A stretch of 28,629 nt of DNA from an uncultured Muribaculaceae bacterium (GTDB taxonomy: Bacteria; Bacteroidota; Bacteroidia; Bacteroidales; Muribaculaceae): assembly GCA_910586175.1 (NCBI GenBank), contig CAJUIJ010000002.1:1-28629 (forward strand). The letters run 5' to 3'. Shown piece after piece: positions 1-7,657 of this stretch. The position numbers were made by a program, and so were the translations under genes. Below the pieces are notes generated by a model that saw nothing but the letters and a program-made list of their open reading frames with translations, searched no databases and was not told the origin of the DNA. Positions within the stretch are counted from its first letter, which is position 1; each line of letters opens with the position of its first letter.

Positions 1-7
1 ATAGACT

Positions 8-48
8 TTCCACAGGAACTGTCGGTTTTGCGACATGTTTCCGTGGAA
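8..48. other. Bulged hairpin upstream of secDF
   Basis: An imperfect inverted repeat: TTCCAC (8-13) pairs with GTGGAA (43-48), GGAA (15-18) with TTCC (39-42), and GTCG (21-24) with CGAC (31-34), around a small T-rich loop. There is no T-tract after it, so it is a poor intrinsic terminator. It could be the end of an upstream transcription unit or a structured 5' leader of secDF. No clear Bacteroidetes promoter is visible between it and the ATG at 101. Confidence 0.35.
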
Positions 49-100
49 TATCATCATAGAAACGAATTAATAAAAATAATAAAATAACAACAAAACAAAA

Positions 101-3067
101 ATGCAGAACAAAGGGTTTATCAGCACCATTGCAATCCTGCTGGTCTTGATATGCGGATTCTACATCTCCTTCTCGTTCGTGACACGTCACTATGAGGATG
201 AGGCTCATGCATTCGCAGCCAAGATGTCAAAGACCACCGATGAGACCAATGATGCTTACAAACAGAGTCTGAAGCAATTCAACGATTCAATCGACAAAGA
301 GAAAGTCTATCTTGGCTACACCTACAATCAGGTGCGCAAGATGGAAGTGGGCCTTGGCCTTGACCTTAAGGGTGGTATGAACGTGGTGCTCGAGGTTTCG
401 GTGCCCGACATTCTCCGCCAGTACGCTTCGGGCGATGCACAGCTCAACCAGCTGAACGCAGCCATGAAGAAAGCAGAGGATAAGGGTGCGAAGGCAAGCG
501 ACGCCGACTATATCGCCAAGGTGGCTGCCGAAATCCAGCCGGGCGTAATGTCAGGCATGTTCATCCGCGAGGGTGAATTCATGGGCCAGCTCAAGAGCAA
601 CGCCAACAACGCTGAGGTTGTGGATGCGCTCAACAAGCAGGTAGACAGCCAGGTGGATGCTGCATTCAACATCTTCCGCACACGTATCGACCAGTTTGGT
701 GTGGTAGCCCCCAACATCCAGAAACTTCAGGACAAGAAAGGCCAGATTCTTCTCGAGCTCCCCGGCGTGAAGGAGCCTGAACGCGTCACTGACCTCCTTA
801 AGTCGAGCGCAAACCTCGAGTTCTTCGAAGTGTATAACTACAACGAGATTGCCGGCGACCTGCAGAACCTCGCTTCGCAGTATGCAGCTCAGGACACCGT
901 GAACCATCTAAACCTCATCGCACTGCTCGGCGGCGCACAGCGCAACGGCAGCCCGGTGGTGGGTATGGTGACACCGTCCAACCGCAACCTTGTAGACTCA
1001 GTGCTCAATTCTGACCTCGCCAAAAAGCTCCTCCCCTCTGATCTCTCGCTCGTATGGAGCGTGAAGCAGGCTGAGTTCCCCGTGACCGATGAAAAGGGCA
1101 ATGTGGTGAAGAAAGCCAACGGCGAAGACAAGACCGTGGGCTATTGGGAGCTTGTGGCACTCAAGGGCGACGCTGCACTCGAGGGCGACGCCGTGACTTC
1201 GGCAAGCAGCGAGTATGACAACATGCAGGGCAACATGGTCAACATGAAGATGACCGACCGCGGTGCCCAGGAGTGGGCCACCATCACACGCAACAACATA
1301 GGCCGCTCCATCGCAATCGTGCTCGACAATAACGTATACTCATTCCCCAATGTCAACAATGAGATTACCGGCGGTAGCTCACAGATTACCGGCAACTTCA
1401 CTCCCGAAGAGGCCAATGACCTCGCCAACGTGTTGAAGTCAGGTAAGATGTCGGCTCGTGTGGATGTGGTGAGCAACAACGTGATTGGCCCGAGCCTTGG
1501 TGCAGAGGCTATCCAGATGGGCTTCGTATCGTTTATCGTAGCTATCGTGCTGCTCATGATTCTCATGGTGGTTTACTATGGCTGGATTCCCGGTTTGGTT
1601 GCCAATTTGGGCTTGATTCTTAACCTCTACTTCACTCTCGGTATCCTCGCATCGCTTCAGGCAGTGCTCACGCTTTCGGGTATCGCAGGTATCGTGCTCG
1701 CACTCGGTATGGCTGTCGACGCCAACGTACTTATCTTCGAGCGTACCAAGGAGGAACTCAAGAATGGCAAGAAACTACGTCAGGCCATCTCCGAGGGTTA
1801 CAGCAATGCATTCTCCGCAATCTTCGACTCGAACCTTACTTCTGTAATCACCGGTGTGATCCTGCTCATCTTCGGTTCGGGTCCGATCAAGGGTTTTGCA
1901 ACCACTCTTATCATCGGTATCGTCTGCTCGTTCTTCACAGCAGTGTTCCTCACTCGCATCGCGTTTGACCTCATCACCAAGAACGGACGCAACGCCGGCA
2001 TGTCGTTCACGACTGCCATAAGCCGCAACTTCCTCACCAAGACCAAGATTAACTTCATGGGTCAGTGGAAAGTGGCTTCATCTATCTGGATTTTCCTCAT
2101 CGTGATATGCATCGCATCGCTCGCTATCCGCGGCATGAACCAGGGTATCGACTTCTCAGGTGGCCGCAACTATGTGGTGCAGTTTGAGAAGGATGTAGAC
2201 CGTGAGGCAGTGCAGCAGAAGCTCACCACTCTTATGCAAGAGCGTGCCAACGACCCGACTGTATCGGTGCAGGTAATCACAATCGACAACCCCTCAAAGC
2301 TCCGTATCTCCACTTCATATAAGATTCAGGATGAGACTGAGGGTATCGAGAATGAGATCACCGACCTCCTCTATGAGGGTCTCAAGGATGAGCTTACCAC
2401 CAACGGCAAGATGATGGACAAGGAGGCATTCGTGATCGCTGACGAGAGCCATGGTATAATATCGATTCAGAAAGTGGGTCCTTCGGTGGCCGACGATATG
2501 AAGCGTGACGCTATCTGGGCAGTGGGCATAGCACTTGTATGTATGTTCCTCTACATCCTGCTCCGATTCCGCAACGTGGCCTTCTCCGTGGGTGCACTTG
2601 CAGCCGTGGCATTGACCTCATTCCTCATCATCGGCTTCTACTCAATATGCTGGGGCTTCTTCCCCTTCTCTATGGAGGTTGACCAGTCATTTATCGCAGC
2701 CGTGCTGACAATCATCGGTTATCAGATCAACGATACCGTGGTGGTGTTCGACCGCGTGCGCGAGATGATGAAGGACTATCCGAAAGAAGACAGGTTCTTG
2801 ACCTTCAACAAGGCATTGAACACTACACTGAGCCGTACGGTGATGACATCGTTCTCAACACTGCTCGTGTTGCTCTGCATCTTCTTCCTCGGTGGTGACA
2901 CAATCCGCTCGTTCACATTCGCCATGATCTTCGGTGTAGTGGTGGGTACATTCTGCTCGCTCTATTGCGCAGCTCCGATTGCCTACAACATCCTCAAGAA
3001 CAAAGGCAAAAAGAACGTAACAGAAGATGGCAAACCCGCCCTCGAAGGCAACCGCCGCTTCAAGTAA
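101..3067 (+). CDS. secDF: Protein translocase subunit SecDF (fused SecD-SecF)
   Basis: Inner-membrane RND-type accessory subunit of the Sec translocon; the family uses the proton-motive force to pull preproteins out on the periplasmic side. The 988-aa product is a single-chain SecD-SecF fusion, as is usual in Bacteroidetes. The SecD half has an N-terminal membrane segment (about residues 8-28), the GLGLDLKGG motif (84-92), a large periplasmic domain, and a membrane block with GMAVDANVLIFER, where Asp540 matches the conserved transmembrane Asp of SecD. The SecF half starts near the GIDFSGG motif (682-688) and carries VGPSVADDM and IGYQINDTVVVFDR (Asp878). Both halves look intact. The ATG at 101 gives a normal N-terminus. 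It stands alone and is followed by a strong terminator at 3092-3139. Antisense frames across it are shadows. Confidence 0.97.
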   Translation: MQNKGFISTIAILLVLICGFYISFSFVTRHYEDEAHAFAAKMSKTTDETNDAYKQSLKQFNDSIDKEKVYLGYTYNQVRKMEVGLGLDLKGGMNVVLEVSVPDILRQYASGDAQLNQLNAAMKKAEDKGAKASDADYIAKVAAEIQPGVMSGMFIREGEFMGQLKSNANNAEVVDALNKQVDSQVDAAFNIFRTRIDQFGVVAPNIQKLQDKKGQILLELPGVKEPERVTDLLKSSANLEFFEVYNYNEIAGDLQNLASQYAAQDTVNHLNLIALLGGAQRNGSPVVGMVTPSNRNLVDSVLNSDLAKKLLPSDLSLVWSVKQAEFPVTDEKGNVVKKANGEDKTVGYWELVALKGDAALEGDAVTSASSEYDNMQGNMVNMKMTDRGAQEWATITRNNIGRSIAIVLDNNVYSFPNVNNEITGGSSQITGNFTPEEANDLANVLKSGKMSARVDVVSNNVIGPSLGAEAIQMGFVSFIVAIVLLMILMVVYYGWIPGLVANLGLILNLYFTLGILASLQAVLTLSGIAGIVLALGMAVDANVLIFERTKEELKNGKKLRQAISEGYSNAFSAIFDSNLTSVITGVILLIFGSGPIKGFATTLIIGIVCSFFTAVFLTRIAFDLITKNGRNAGMSFTTAISRNFLTKTKINFMGQWKVASSIWIFLIVICIASLAIRGMNQGIDFSGGRNYVVQFEKDVDREAVQQKLTTLMQERANDPTVSVQVITIDNPSKLRISTSYKIQDETEGIENEITDLLYEGLKDELTTNGKMMDKEAFVIADESHGIISIQKVGPSVADDMKRDAIWAVGIALVCMFLYILLRFRNVAFSVGALAAVALTSFLIIGFYSICWGFFPFSMEVDQSFIAAVLTIIGYQINDTVVVFDRVREMMKDYPKEDRFLTFNKALNTTLSRTVMTSFSTLLVLLCIFFLGGDTIRSFTFAMIFGVVVGTFCSLYCAAPIAYNILKNKGKKNVTEDGKPALEGNRRFK

Positions 3068-3091
3068 GCCAAGCTAAAGCAAACACCATAA

Positions 3092-3139
3092 AAAGTAGGC
3101 GTATCAGGCATAAATCCCGATACGCCTACTTTCTTTTTA
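3092..3139 (+). terminator. Intrinsic terminator after secDF
   Basis: A perfect 14-bp stem: AAAGTAGGCGTATC (3092-3105) pairs with GATACGCCTACTTT (3119-3132) around a 13-nt loop, followed by CTTTTT. It lies 24 nt after the secDF stop. This is a classic rho-independent terminator and closes the secDF transcript. Confidence 0.9.
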
Positions 3140-3491
3140 CGTTATTATGCGTAGTCTCGACACAAGCATGTATTCAAATTAAGAGTGATATTCAGTATCG
3201 CCTCCCAATTCGTCTCAAATTGGTAATATCCAATAGACGAGTAAGACATCACAGCAACGTAAACAGGACACTTAGAAAAAGCACCTTGGAAATTTTTAGG
3301 TCAAGAAATCCTAAAAACTCAATTTTTCGCTTTTAATGGTTCTTTCCATGCCATGTAACATTGCTTCATCTTCAGCCTGCCTTACATATGCACACTCCTG
3401 CTCAACCATATTTAACTTTTATATACTAATATTCACAGCCTTGGCCGCGTTTTATGTGTACAAAAGCGACTAATCACGTCATGAAACAACC

Positions 3492-3567
3492 CGGGATGCA
3501 AGACATCCCGACTCAGCATAACGGATGCGTGACATCCGGCCCCAACACCAAGGATGCGTGACATCCT
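3492..3567. repeat. Three spaced GGATG-nnnnn-CATCC hairpins
   Basis: Three short palindromes at about 30-nt spacing: CGGGATG/CATCCCG (3492-3510, loop CAAGA), CGGATG/CATCCG (3522-3538, loop CGTGA) and AGGATG/CATCCT (3551-3567, loop CGTGA). Stem ends co-vary (G-C, C-G, A-T at the outer pairs) while the GGATG core and GA-containing loop are kept. This suggests selection for the stem or a dispersed repeat family. No gene is attached to it. Confidence 0.75.
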
Positions 3568-3801
3568 GACACTTGCACTTGCATTAACCCCAACGACATC
3601 ACAGACCGTTGCCGGCTAACCCACGGCAGCATCTGACGAAACGGATTTTTCATGACTTAGATATGTTTCAACCAAACCTGAATCAAAATGCTTCGGGGGA
3701 GGTGCTATGCAACTGCGCCAAACCCGGGAAAACACATAATTGTCTAAATTTTGGGTTATATACATTAGTAATTTCTATCGTCCGCCCACAGGCGGGAACA
3801 G

Positions 3802-3833
3802 CTCCGGTCGTCGCGAGACGCCCGGAGTTTTTA
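3802..3833 (+). terminator. Terminator-like hairpin with GCGA loop
   Basis: An 11-bp stem with a single T/C mismatch: CTCCGGTCGTC (3802-3812) pairs with GACGCCCGGAG (3817-3827), closed by a GNRA-type GCGA loop and followed by TTTTTAT. It is a good plus-strand intrinsic terminator by structure, but no intact plus-strand gene precedes it. It may be left over from a lost gene or end transcription that escapes the secDF terminator. Confidence 0.6.
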
Positions 3834-3860
3834 TCTTCTGCTCTTCTGTCAATTATAAAG

Positions 3861-3904
3861 GAAGACATGGTCGCTTCGCGACACATATCCGGCTTCGCCG
3901 GAAC
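3861..3904. repeat. Left arm of 44-bp inverted repeat
   Basis: This 44-nt block is the reverse complement of 5259-5302 with one mismatch (43/44). The arm contains two mini-hairpins with TTC loops: GTCGC-TTC-GCGAC and TCCGGC-TTC-GCCGGA. It could be the end of a non-autonomous element or one copy of a dispersed paired-hairpin repeat. A similar GTGGC-TTC-GCCAC hairpin is seen at 18215-18227. Confidence 0.8.
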
Positions 3905-3907
3905 ATG

Positions 3908-4174
3908 TTAAGGGTCAATGTAAATATCCGGTTGATATGCAAAATATGCCAAAGCCACCTGCACGAACAATACAATCCACATCAGCAAATGCGATTTATA
4001 TCTGAGGCTAACCCAATATGCCGGGCCGATCGCAATCAACAATATACCCGACAACAAATCATATTTACCGTCATGCGCAAAACAAACATATATTCCCAAA
4101 CAAACATCCACTACCACAATCAACCTGTACAACAAACTGTTATACAGACTGAACATACTTTTAGACATACCCAT
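3908..4174 (-). CDS. Small hypothetical membrane protein
   Basis: Not a family I recognise. The frame is open from an ATG at 4201, but I prefer the ATG at 4174 (MGMSKSMF...). That ATG comes 2 nt after the stop of the upstream frame once that frame is read through its internal TAG, a spacing typical of translationally coupled genes. The 88-aa product has about three hydrophobic segments (starting near LLYRLIVVVDV, LLSGILLIAIG and LLMWIVLFVQV) separated by short polar loops, so it is probably an inner-membrane protein. It starts just inside the left arm of the 44-bp inverted repeat, among decayed genes, so it may not be expressed. Confidence 0.45.
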   Translation of the reverse strand: MGMSKSMFSLYNSLLYRLIVVVDVCLGIYVCFAHDGKYDLLSGILLIAIGPAYWVSLRYKSHLLMWIVLFVQVALAYFAYQPDIYIDP

Positions 4175-4176
4175 AT

Positions 4177-4503
4177 CTAACTCTTTATTTTTACGCAACA
4201 TGCCAATATCAACGCTACGACCAATATCACTATACCCTACACAAGGAAGACATATAATGCCTTCATCATCACATCTACATCAGGCACCATATCCGGCTCT
4301 TGGTTCACGATCCTGACCATTATCGATATTGCGACAACCAATGTAACTAATGTAAGCAACGACTCAAAAATGACCAATTTTCTCCTCATTGCGGCCTCAT
4401 AAGAGCCCTTGTTCACATTAACCAAATAAGGACCCCAAGTATTGCCAAGAGGGAATACAAGGCCAAGCAAAGTCAAGAACGGAATCTTCTTCAAAATATT
4501 CAT
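4177..4503 (-). pseudogene. Small membrane-protein gene with in-frame TAG
   Basis: The first open part (4503 down to the TAG at 4237-4239) encodes 88 aa with an N-terminal hydrophobic stretch (FLTLLGLVFPLG) and a second one (LLTLVTLVVAISIMV). It stops at ...YVFLV. The same frame then continues for 19 codons with a strongly hydrophobic sequence (GIVILVVALILACCVKIK) before a second stop at 4177-4179, 2 nt before the next gene's ATG. The simplest reading is a roughly 108-residue membrane protein whose last membrane segment was interrupted by a nonsense mutation. The alternative is that the 88-aa form is real. No family is recognised. Confidence 0.45.
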
Positions 4504-4575
4504 AGTTGATTAAATTCAAGTTTCTAAAGTAATAATTTATAAGCTGCGCTGTATACGCTGCGCTTGGCCGGAAAG

Positions 4576-4797
4576 CTATCTTGAACTATGAATAAACCAT
4601 ACTTCAACTATCTTTTTACAAAACCCGGAACAATCGACATTTTCCAATATAGTCAATGCCGAATCAGGGTATTCCTCCATCATCTCCTCTACAGAATCCA
4701 AAACTTCCCCACCTGTAGATTTAGTTTCGCAACCCATCAGCGCAGCAACTATTGCAAAAGCAATAAACATGTATAGGATATGCAATCTTCTCATCAT
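4576..4797 (-). pseudogene. Truncated TPR-type lipoprotein (N-terminal remnant)
   Basis: A 73-aa frame with a lipoprotein signal peptide (hydrophobic core, then ALMGC with the lipobox Cys) followed by LDSVEEMMEEYPDSALTIL. That is the usual start of large Bacteroidales lipoproteins with tetratricopeptide repeats, often ending in a DNA-binding domain; family members are typically several hundred residues. Here homology-like sequence ends after ...ENVD, and the frame closes with unrelated residues (CSGFCKKIVE...). I read it as a 5' fragment of a deleted gene, not a functional small lipoprotein. It lies within the 44-bp inverted repeat. Confidence 0.55.
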
Positions 4798-4921
4798 AAC
4801 GATTTACAAGTCAACCTTAAAAAGCTTCAAGTTAGGGGTACTCTATGATTCAGAACAAATAGTCATCGGGTAAAAGTGTCGCACTCCGGTCAAACCACAT
4901 CACATAATAAATGGGTATATA

Positions 4922-5020
4922 TTACTTACCTATCTGCCTCGCCCCATCTATCACCATCATCTTTTTGTTTGACGACTTCAGATAATCTTCTATCTTGCTT
5001 GCAATCTTACGTTTAAGCAT
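4922..5020 (-). pseudogene. AAA ATPase N-terminal fragment, cut at Walker A
   Basis: A 32-codon frame begins MLKRKIASKIEDYLKS, continues to VIDGARQIGK, and hits TAA directly after the Lys. This matches the N-terminus of the large Bacteroidales AAA_14/DUF4143 ATPase family, where GARQxGK is the Walker A motif and the protein normally runs to about 400-450 aa. The rest of the ATPase is absent downstream. The ATG at 5020 is preceded by AAGGAAT and by 33-bp tandem repeats with promoter-like TATTTTTG motifs, so the original control region seems to remain while the gene body is lost. Confidence 0.6.
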
Positions 5021-5026
5021 ACGAGC

Positions 5027-5110
5027 TACATTTATTCCTTAAAAACATACACGCAAAAATACATTTTTTCCTTAAAATTCACTATCCAAAAATACATATT
5101 TTTCTTAAAA
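5027..5110 (-). repeat. 33-bp tandem repeats upstream of ATPase remnant
   Basis: Two 24-nt blocks (5054-5077 and 5087-5110) match at 22 of 24 positions and are exactly 33 bp apart. A third, partial copy (5027-5044) keeps the same phase with one difference in 18. Read on the minus strand, each block runs TTTTAAG..., A-rich, then ATGTA. The two full blocks end in TATTTTTG, a perfect fit to the Bacteroidetes -7 element TAnnTTTG. The 33-bp period equals about three helical turns. The array ends just before the ATPase-remnant ATG. Confidence 0.7.
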
Positions 5111-5258
5111 TATGTTAAAGTATATCCCTGAACTAAATGTCTTAAGAACAAAATATGTCTAACGCCATACTCAATTTTTATTTCCACAGCAAGACCAACT
5201 ATTCTTTGTGCGGACAATTTTCACTGCGTTAGCGGAATATTGAAAACCGCAAACAAAC

Positions 5259-5302
5259 GTTCCGGCAAAGCCGGATATGTGTCGCGAAGCGACCATGTCT
5301 TC
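5259..5302. repeat. Right arm of 44-bp inverted repeat
   Basis: Reverse complement of 3861-3904 with one mismatch (TTCGCC versus TTTGCC in the second mini-hairpin loop region). With the left arm it bounds 3905-5258, the block of decayed and small genes. I see no direct target duplication outside the arms. Confidence 0.8.
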
Positions 5303-5351
5303 TCCCGTCTGCAACTGCCACATAAAAAGTAGATGCACGCTATGTGGTCGA

Positions 5352-5383
5352 TTTGCTTTTTACGCCGAGATTTTGTAACTTTG
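5352..5383 (+). promoter_or_regulatory. Bacteroidetes-type promoter for rel
   Basis: TTTG (5352-5355), a 20-nt spacer, and TAACTTTG (5376-5383) match the Bacteroidetes sigma-ABfr consensus TTTG / TAnnTTTG. Transcription would start near 5390, giving a leader of roughly 30 nt before the ATG at 5423. Confidence 0.7.
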
Positions 5384-5422
5384 TGTTTATTGGGGATTAT
5401 GCGCCCCTGAAGCTATCTGCCC

Positions 5423-7657
5423 ATGACTAAGTTCAATAAAATGACACCGGCTCAGGAGGAGGAGCTCATAGAGTCTGAGTTCCAGGCGTTGCTCAACGCC
5501 TACCTGACAAGCAACCACCGCAAGAAAGTGGAGATAATCGACCGCGCCTACCGCTTCGCCAAGGCCGCCCATAAGGGTGCGCGCCGACGCAGTGGCGAGC
5601 CTTACATACTCCATCCAATCGCTGTGGCACGTATCGTCATCTCCGAACTCGGCCTCGGCTCAACATCAATTTGCGCCGCCTTGCTGCACGACGTGGTGGA
5701 AGACACCGAATTCACCAAAGAGGACATCGAGGCCAACTTTGGCCCCAAAATCGCAGCTATAGTGGAGGGACTGACCAAGATATCGGGCGGCATACTCGGC
5801 AACAACACCTCTCTCCAGGCCCAGAACTTCCGCAAACTGCTCCTCTCCATGTCGACCGACATACGGGTAGTGCTCATTAAGATGGCCGACCGCCTGCACA
5901 ACATGCGCACCCTCGGCAGCATGCGCCCGGACAAGCAATTCAAGATAGCCGGCGAAACACTCTATGTATACGCCCCTCTCGCCCACCGCCTCGGCCTCTT
6001 CAAAATCAAGACCGAACTCGAAGACCTCGCATTCCGCTACGAACACCCCACCAAATATGCCGAAATCATGGAGAAGGTGAACCGCAGCGAGGCTTACCGA
6101 CATGAAGTGGTGGAGAAATTCGTGGCGCCGGTGCGCAAGAAACTTGATGCCGCCGGTTATAAATATGAGATAAAGGCCCGTGTAAAAAGCGCATATTCCA
6201 TCTTCAACAAAATGGAAACCAAAAAGATACCATTCGAAGAGGTATACGACATATATGCCGTGCGCGTGATATTCGACAACGATGACGATACCAAGGAGCG
6301 CGTGCGCTGTTGGGAAATCTACACCTTTTTCTCCGACGGCCACAAGGTGCACCCCGACCGCCTGCGAGACTGGACATCCGTGCCCAAGGCTAACGGCTAT
6401 CGCGCCCTGCATCTCACCGCGATGGGACCTGACGGCAAATGGATAGAGGTGCAGATTCGCTCCCGCAAGATGGATGAGATAGCCGAACTCGGCTATGCCG
6501 CCCACTGGAAATATAAGACCGGAGAAACCGACGAAGACTCAGAACTCGACAAGTGGATGAACACCATCAAGGATATCCTCGCCAACCCCGAACCCAACGC
6601 CATGGACTTCCTCGACACAATCCAGCTGAATCTCTTCTCGTCAGAGATTTACGTGTTCACCCCCAACGGCGACCTGCGTGTCCTGCCTACAGGCTCCACC
6701 ATACTCGACCTCGCATTTGACATACACACCGAGCTCGGCACCCACTGCATAGCCGGAAAGATTAACCATAAGCTCGTGCCGCTAAACTACCGGCTCGACT
6801 CCGGCGACCAAGTGGAAATCATCACCAGCAAGCAGCAGTCGCCAAAGCGCGAATGGCTCGACTGGTGCCACACCGCCAAAGCCAAGAACTGCCTGCGCAA
6901 CCTGCTCCGCAAGGACCCGACTTCGATGATTGCCCACGGCCGCAACATATTCGAGGCATTCTTGGCACGGCTCAACATGGAGATCTCGGATGAGATGATG
7001 CGCCGCATACTTAAGAACTATCGGCTCCAGACGCCCGACGACCTCTACCTTATGCTTGCCTCCGACGAGATAAGCCTCTCACCCGAACGTCTCAAAAATC
7101 TCGAGCGCAAACGCACCTCGATGATGAAGCGTCTGTTTCGCAACCCATTTGCCTCAAAAAAAACAGGGCCTGAACCGGACGAACGTTCTGCCCATGCTCC
7201 AATCGACCGGAGCTCTCTCTTCGTGCTTCACCCCGACGACACTCACCCCAACTACAGGCTCGACAATTGCTGCGCCCCTGTGCCGGGAGATGACGTGCTC
7301 GGCTTCGTAGACGACGATGAGCAGGTGGTGGTGCACAAGGTGAGCTGCCCCAAGGCCATGATGCTGAAGACAGGCTACGGCTCCAGACTCGTGGCCACCC
7401 GCTGGGGAAGCACTGCCGAGATGTTCATCGCCCGTATCAGCATCGAGGGAATCGACCGCAAGGGTATGCTCCGCGACATCACCTCTACACTCACCGAAAA
7501 GCTGAACATCGACATACGCAACCTCTCGATAGAGGCCGACAATGAAGTGTTCAAATGCAAACTCACAGTGAAAATTGACACCACTGACACCATCGGCCAA
7601 ATAATAAACTCTCTAAAGAATATCAACGGCATAAAGACCGCCATAAGAATCTCATGA
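5423..7657 (+). CDS. rel: Bifunctional (p)ppGpp synthetase/hydrolase (Rel/SpoT family)
   Basis: Stringent-response enzyme that makes (p)ppGpp from GTP/GDP and ATP, and hydrolyses it. At 744 aa it has the full long-RSH layout: an HD hydrolase domain with the HDVVED motif (His89-Asp94), a synthetase domain with RLRD (313-316) just before PKANGYRALH (321-330), a TGS domain near 410-470, and a C-terminal ACT domain near 665-744. RLRD corresponds to the RxKD-type basic motif of bifunctional Rel enzymes, with Arg for Lys, and not to the acidic ExDD of synthetase-only RelA. The HD residues are intact, so both activities are expected. It has its own promoter at 5352-5383, and its stop overlaps the start of the downstream PgpH-like gene by 4 nt (ATGA), implying coupled translation. 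Confidence 0.95.
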   Translation: MTKFNKMTPAQEEELIESEFQALLNAYLTSNHRKKVEIIDRAYRFAKAAHKGARRRSGEPYILHPIAVARIVISELGLGSTSICAALLHDVVEDTEFTKEDIEANFGPKIAAIVEGLTKISGGILGNNTSLQAQNFRKLLLSMSTDIRVVLIKMADRLHNMRTLGSMRPDKQFKIAGETLYVYAPLAHRLGLFKIKTELEDLAFRYEHPTKYAEIMEKVNRSEAYRHEVVEKFVAPVRKKLDAAGYKYEIKARVKSAYSIFNKMETKKIPFEEVYDIYAVRVIFDNDDDTKERVRCWEIYTFFSDGHKVHPDRLRDWTSVPKANGYRALHLTAMGPDGKWIEVQIRSRKMDEIAELGYAAHWKYKTGETDEDSELDKWMNTIKDILANPEPNAMDFLDTIQLNLFSSEIYVFTPNGDLRVLPTGSTILDLAFDIHTELGTHCIAGKINHKLVPLNYRLDSGDQVEIITSKQQSPKREWLDWCHTAKAKNCLRNLLRKDPTSMIAHGRNIFEAFLARLNMEISDEMMRRILKNYRLQTPDDLYLMLASDEISLSPERLKNLERKRTSMMKRLFRNPFASKKTGPEPDERSAHAPIDRSSLFVLHPDDTHPNYRLDNCCAPVPGDDVLGFVDDDEQVVVHKVSCPKAMMLKTGYGSRLVATRWGSTAEMFIARISIEGIDRKGMLRDITSTLTEKLNIDIRNLSIEADNEVFKCKLTVKIDTTDTIGQIINSLKNINGIKTAIRIS

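Larger units (their letters stand above)
3140..3860. other. Gene-poor intergenic stretch with hairpins
   Basis: No convincing gene on either strand. The short open frames lack recognisable protein composition and overlap each other. The stretch is AT-richer than its neighbours. It holds three small hairpins at 3492-3567, a TGCCG/CGGCA stem near 3612-3630, a CCGCC/GGCGG stem near 3783-3795, and a terminator-like hairpin at 3802-3833. I see nothing else I can name. Confidence 0.6.
5111..5422. other. Intergenic region before rel
   Basis: No gene seen. It holds the right arm of the 44-bp inverted repeat (5259-5302), a CCACATA/TATGTGG stem (5318-5324 with 5341-5347) that could stop transcription from the left, and the rel promoter (5352-5383). 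Confidence 0.6.

Noticed and set aside
2965..3336. Plus-strand frame of 123 codons overlapping the secDF end
   Set aside because: It starts inside secDF in another frame and crosses the strong terminator hairpin. The composition is Arg/Gln-rich and unlike a real protein.
3492..3567. CRISPR array
   Set aside because: The three units are short palindromes with unequal outer bases, no long identical repeat, and no cas genes nearby.
3609..4180. Plus-strand frames of 100 and 146 codons
   Set aside because: They overlap each other, cross terminator-like and inverted-repeat hairpins, and show no protein-like pattern. The minus strand of the second part encodes a clear membrane protein.
5032..5217. 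Minus-strand 61-codon frame
   Set aside because: It runs through the 33-bp tandem repeats and promoter-like motifs upstream of the ATPase remnant. The sequence (MYFWIVNF, then MYFCVYVF) is just translated repeat.
5666..6505. Long antisense frame (279 codons) within rel
   Set aside because: A shadow frame caused by codon bias in rel. It has no family resemblance, and rel is unambiguous.
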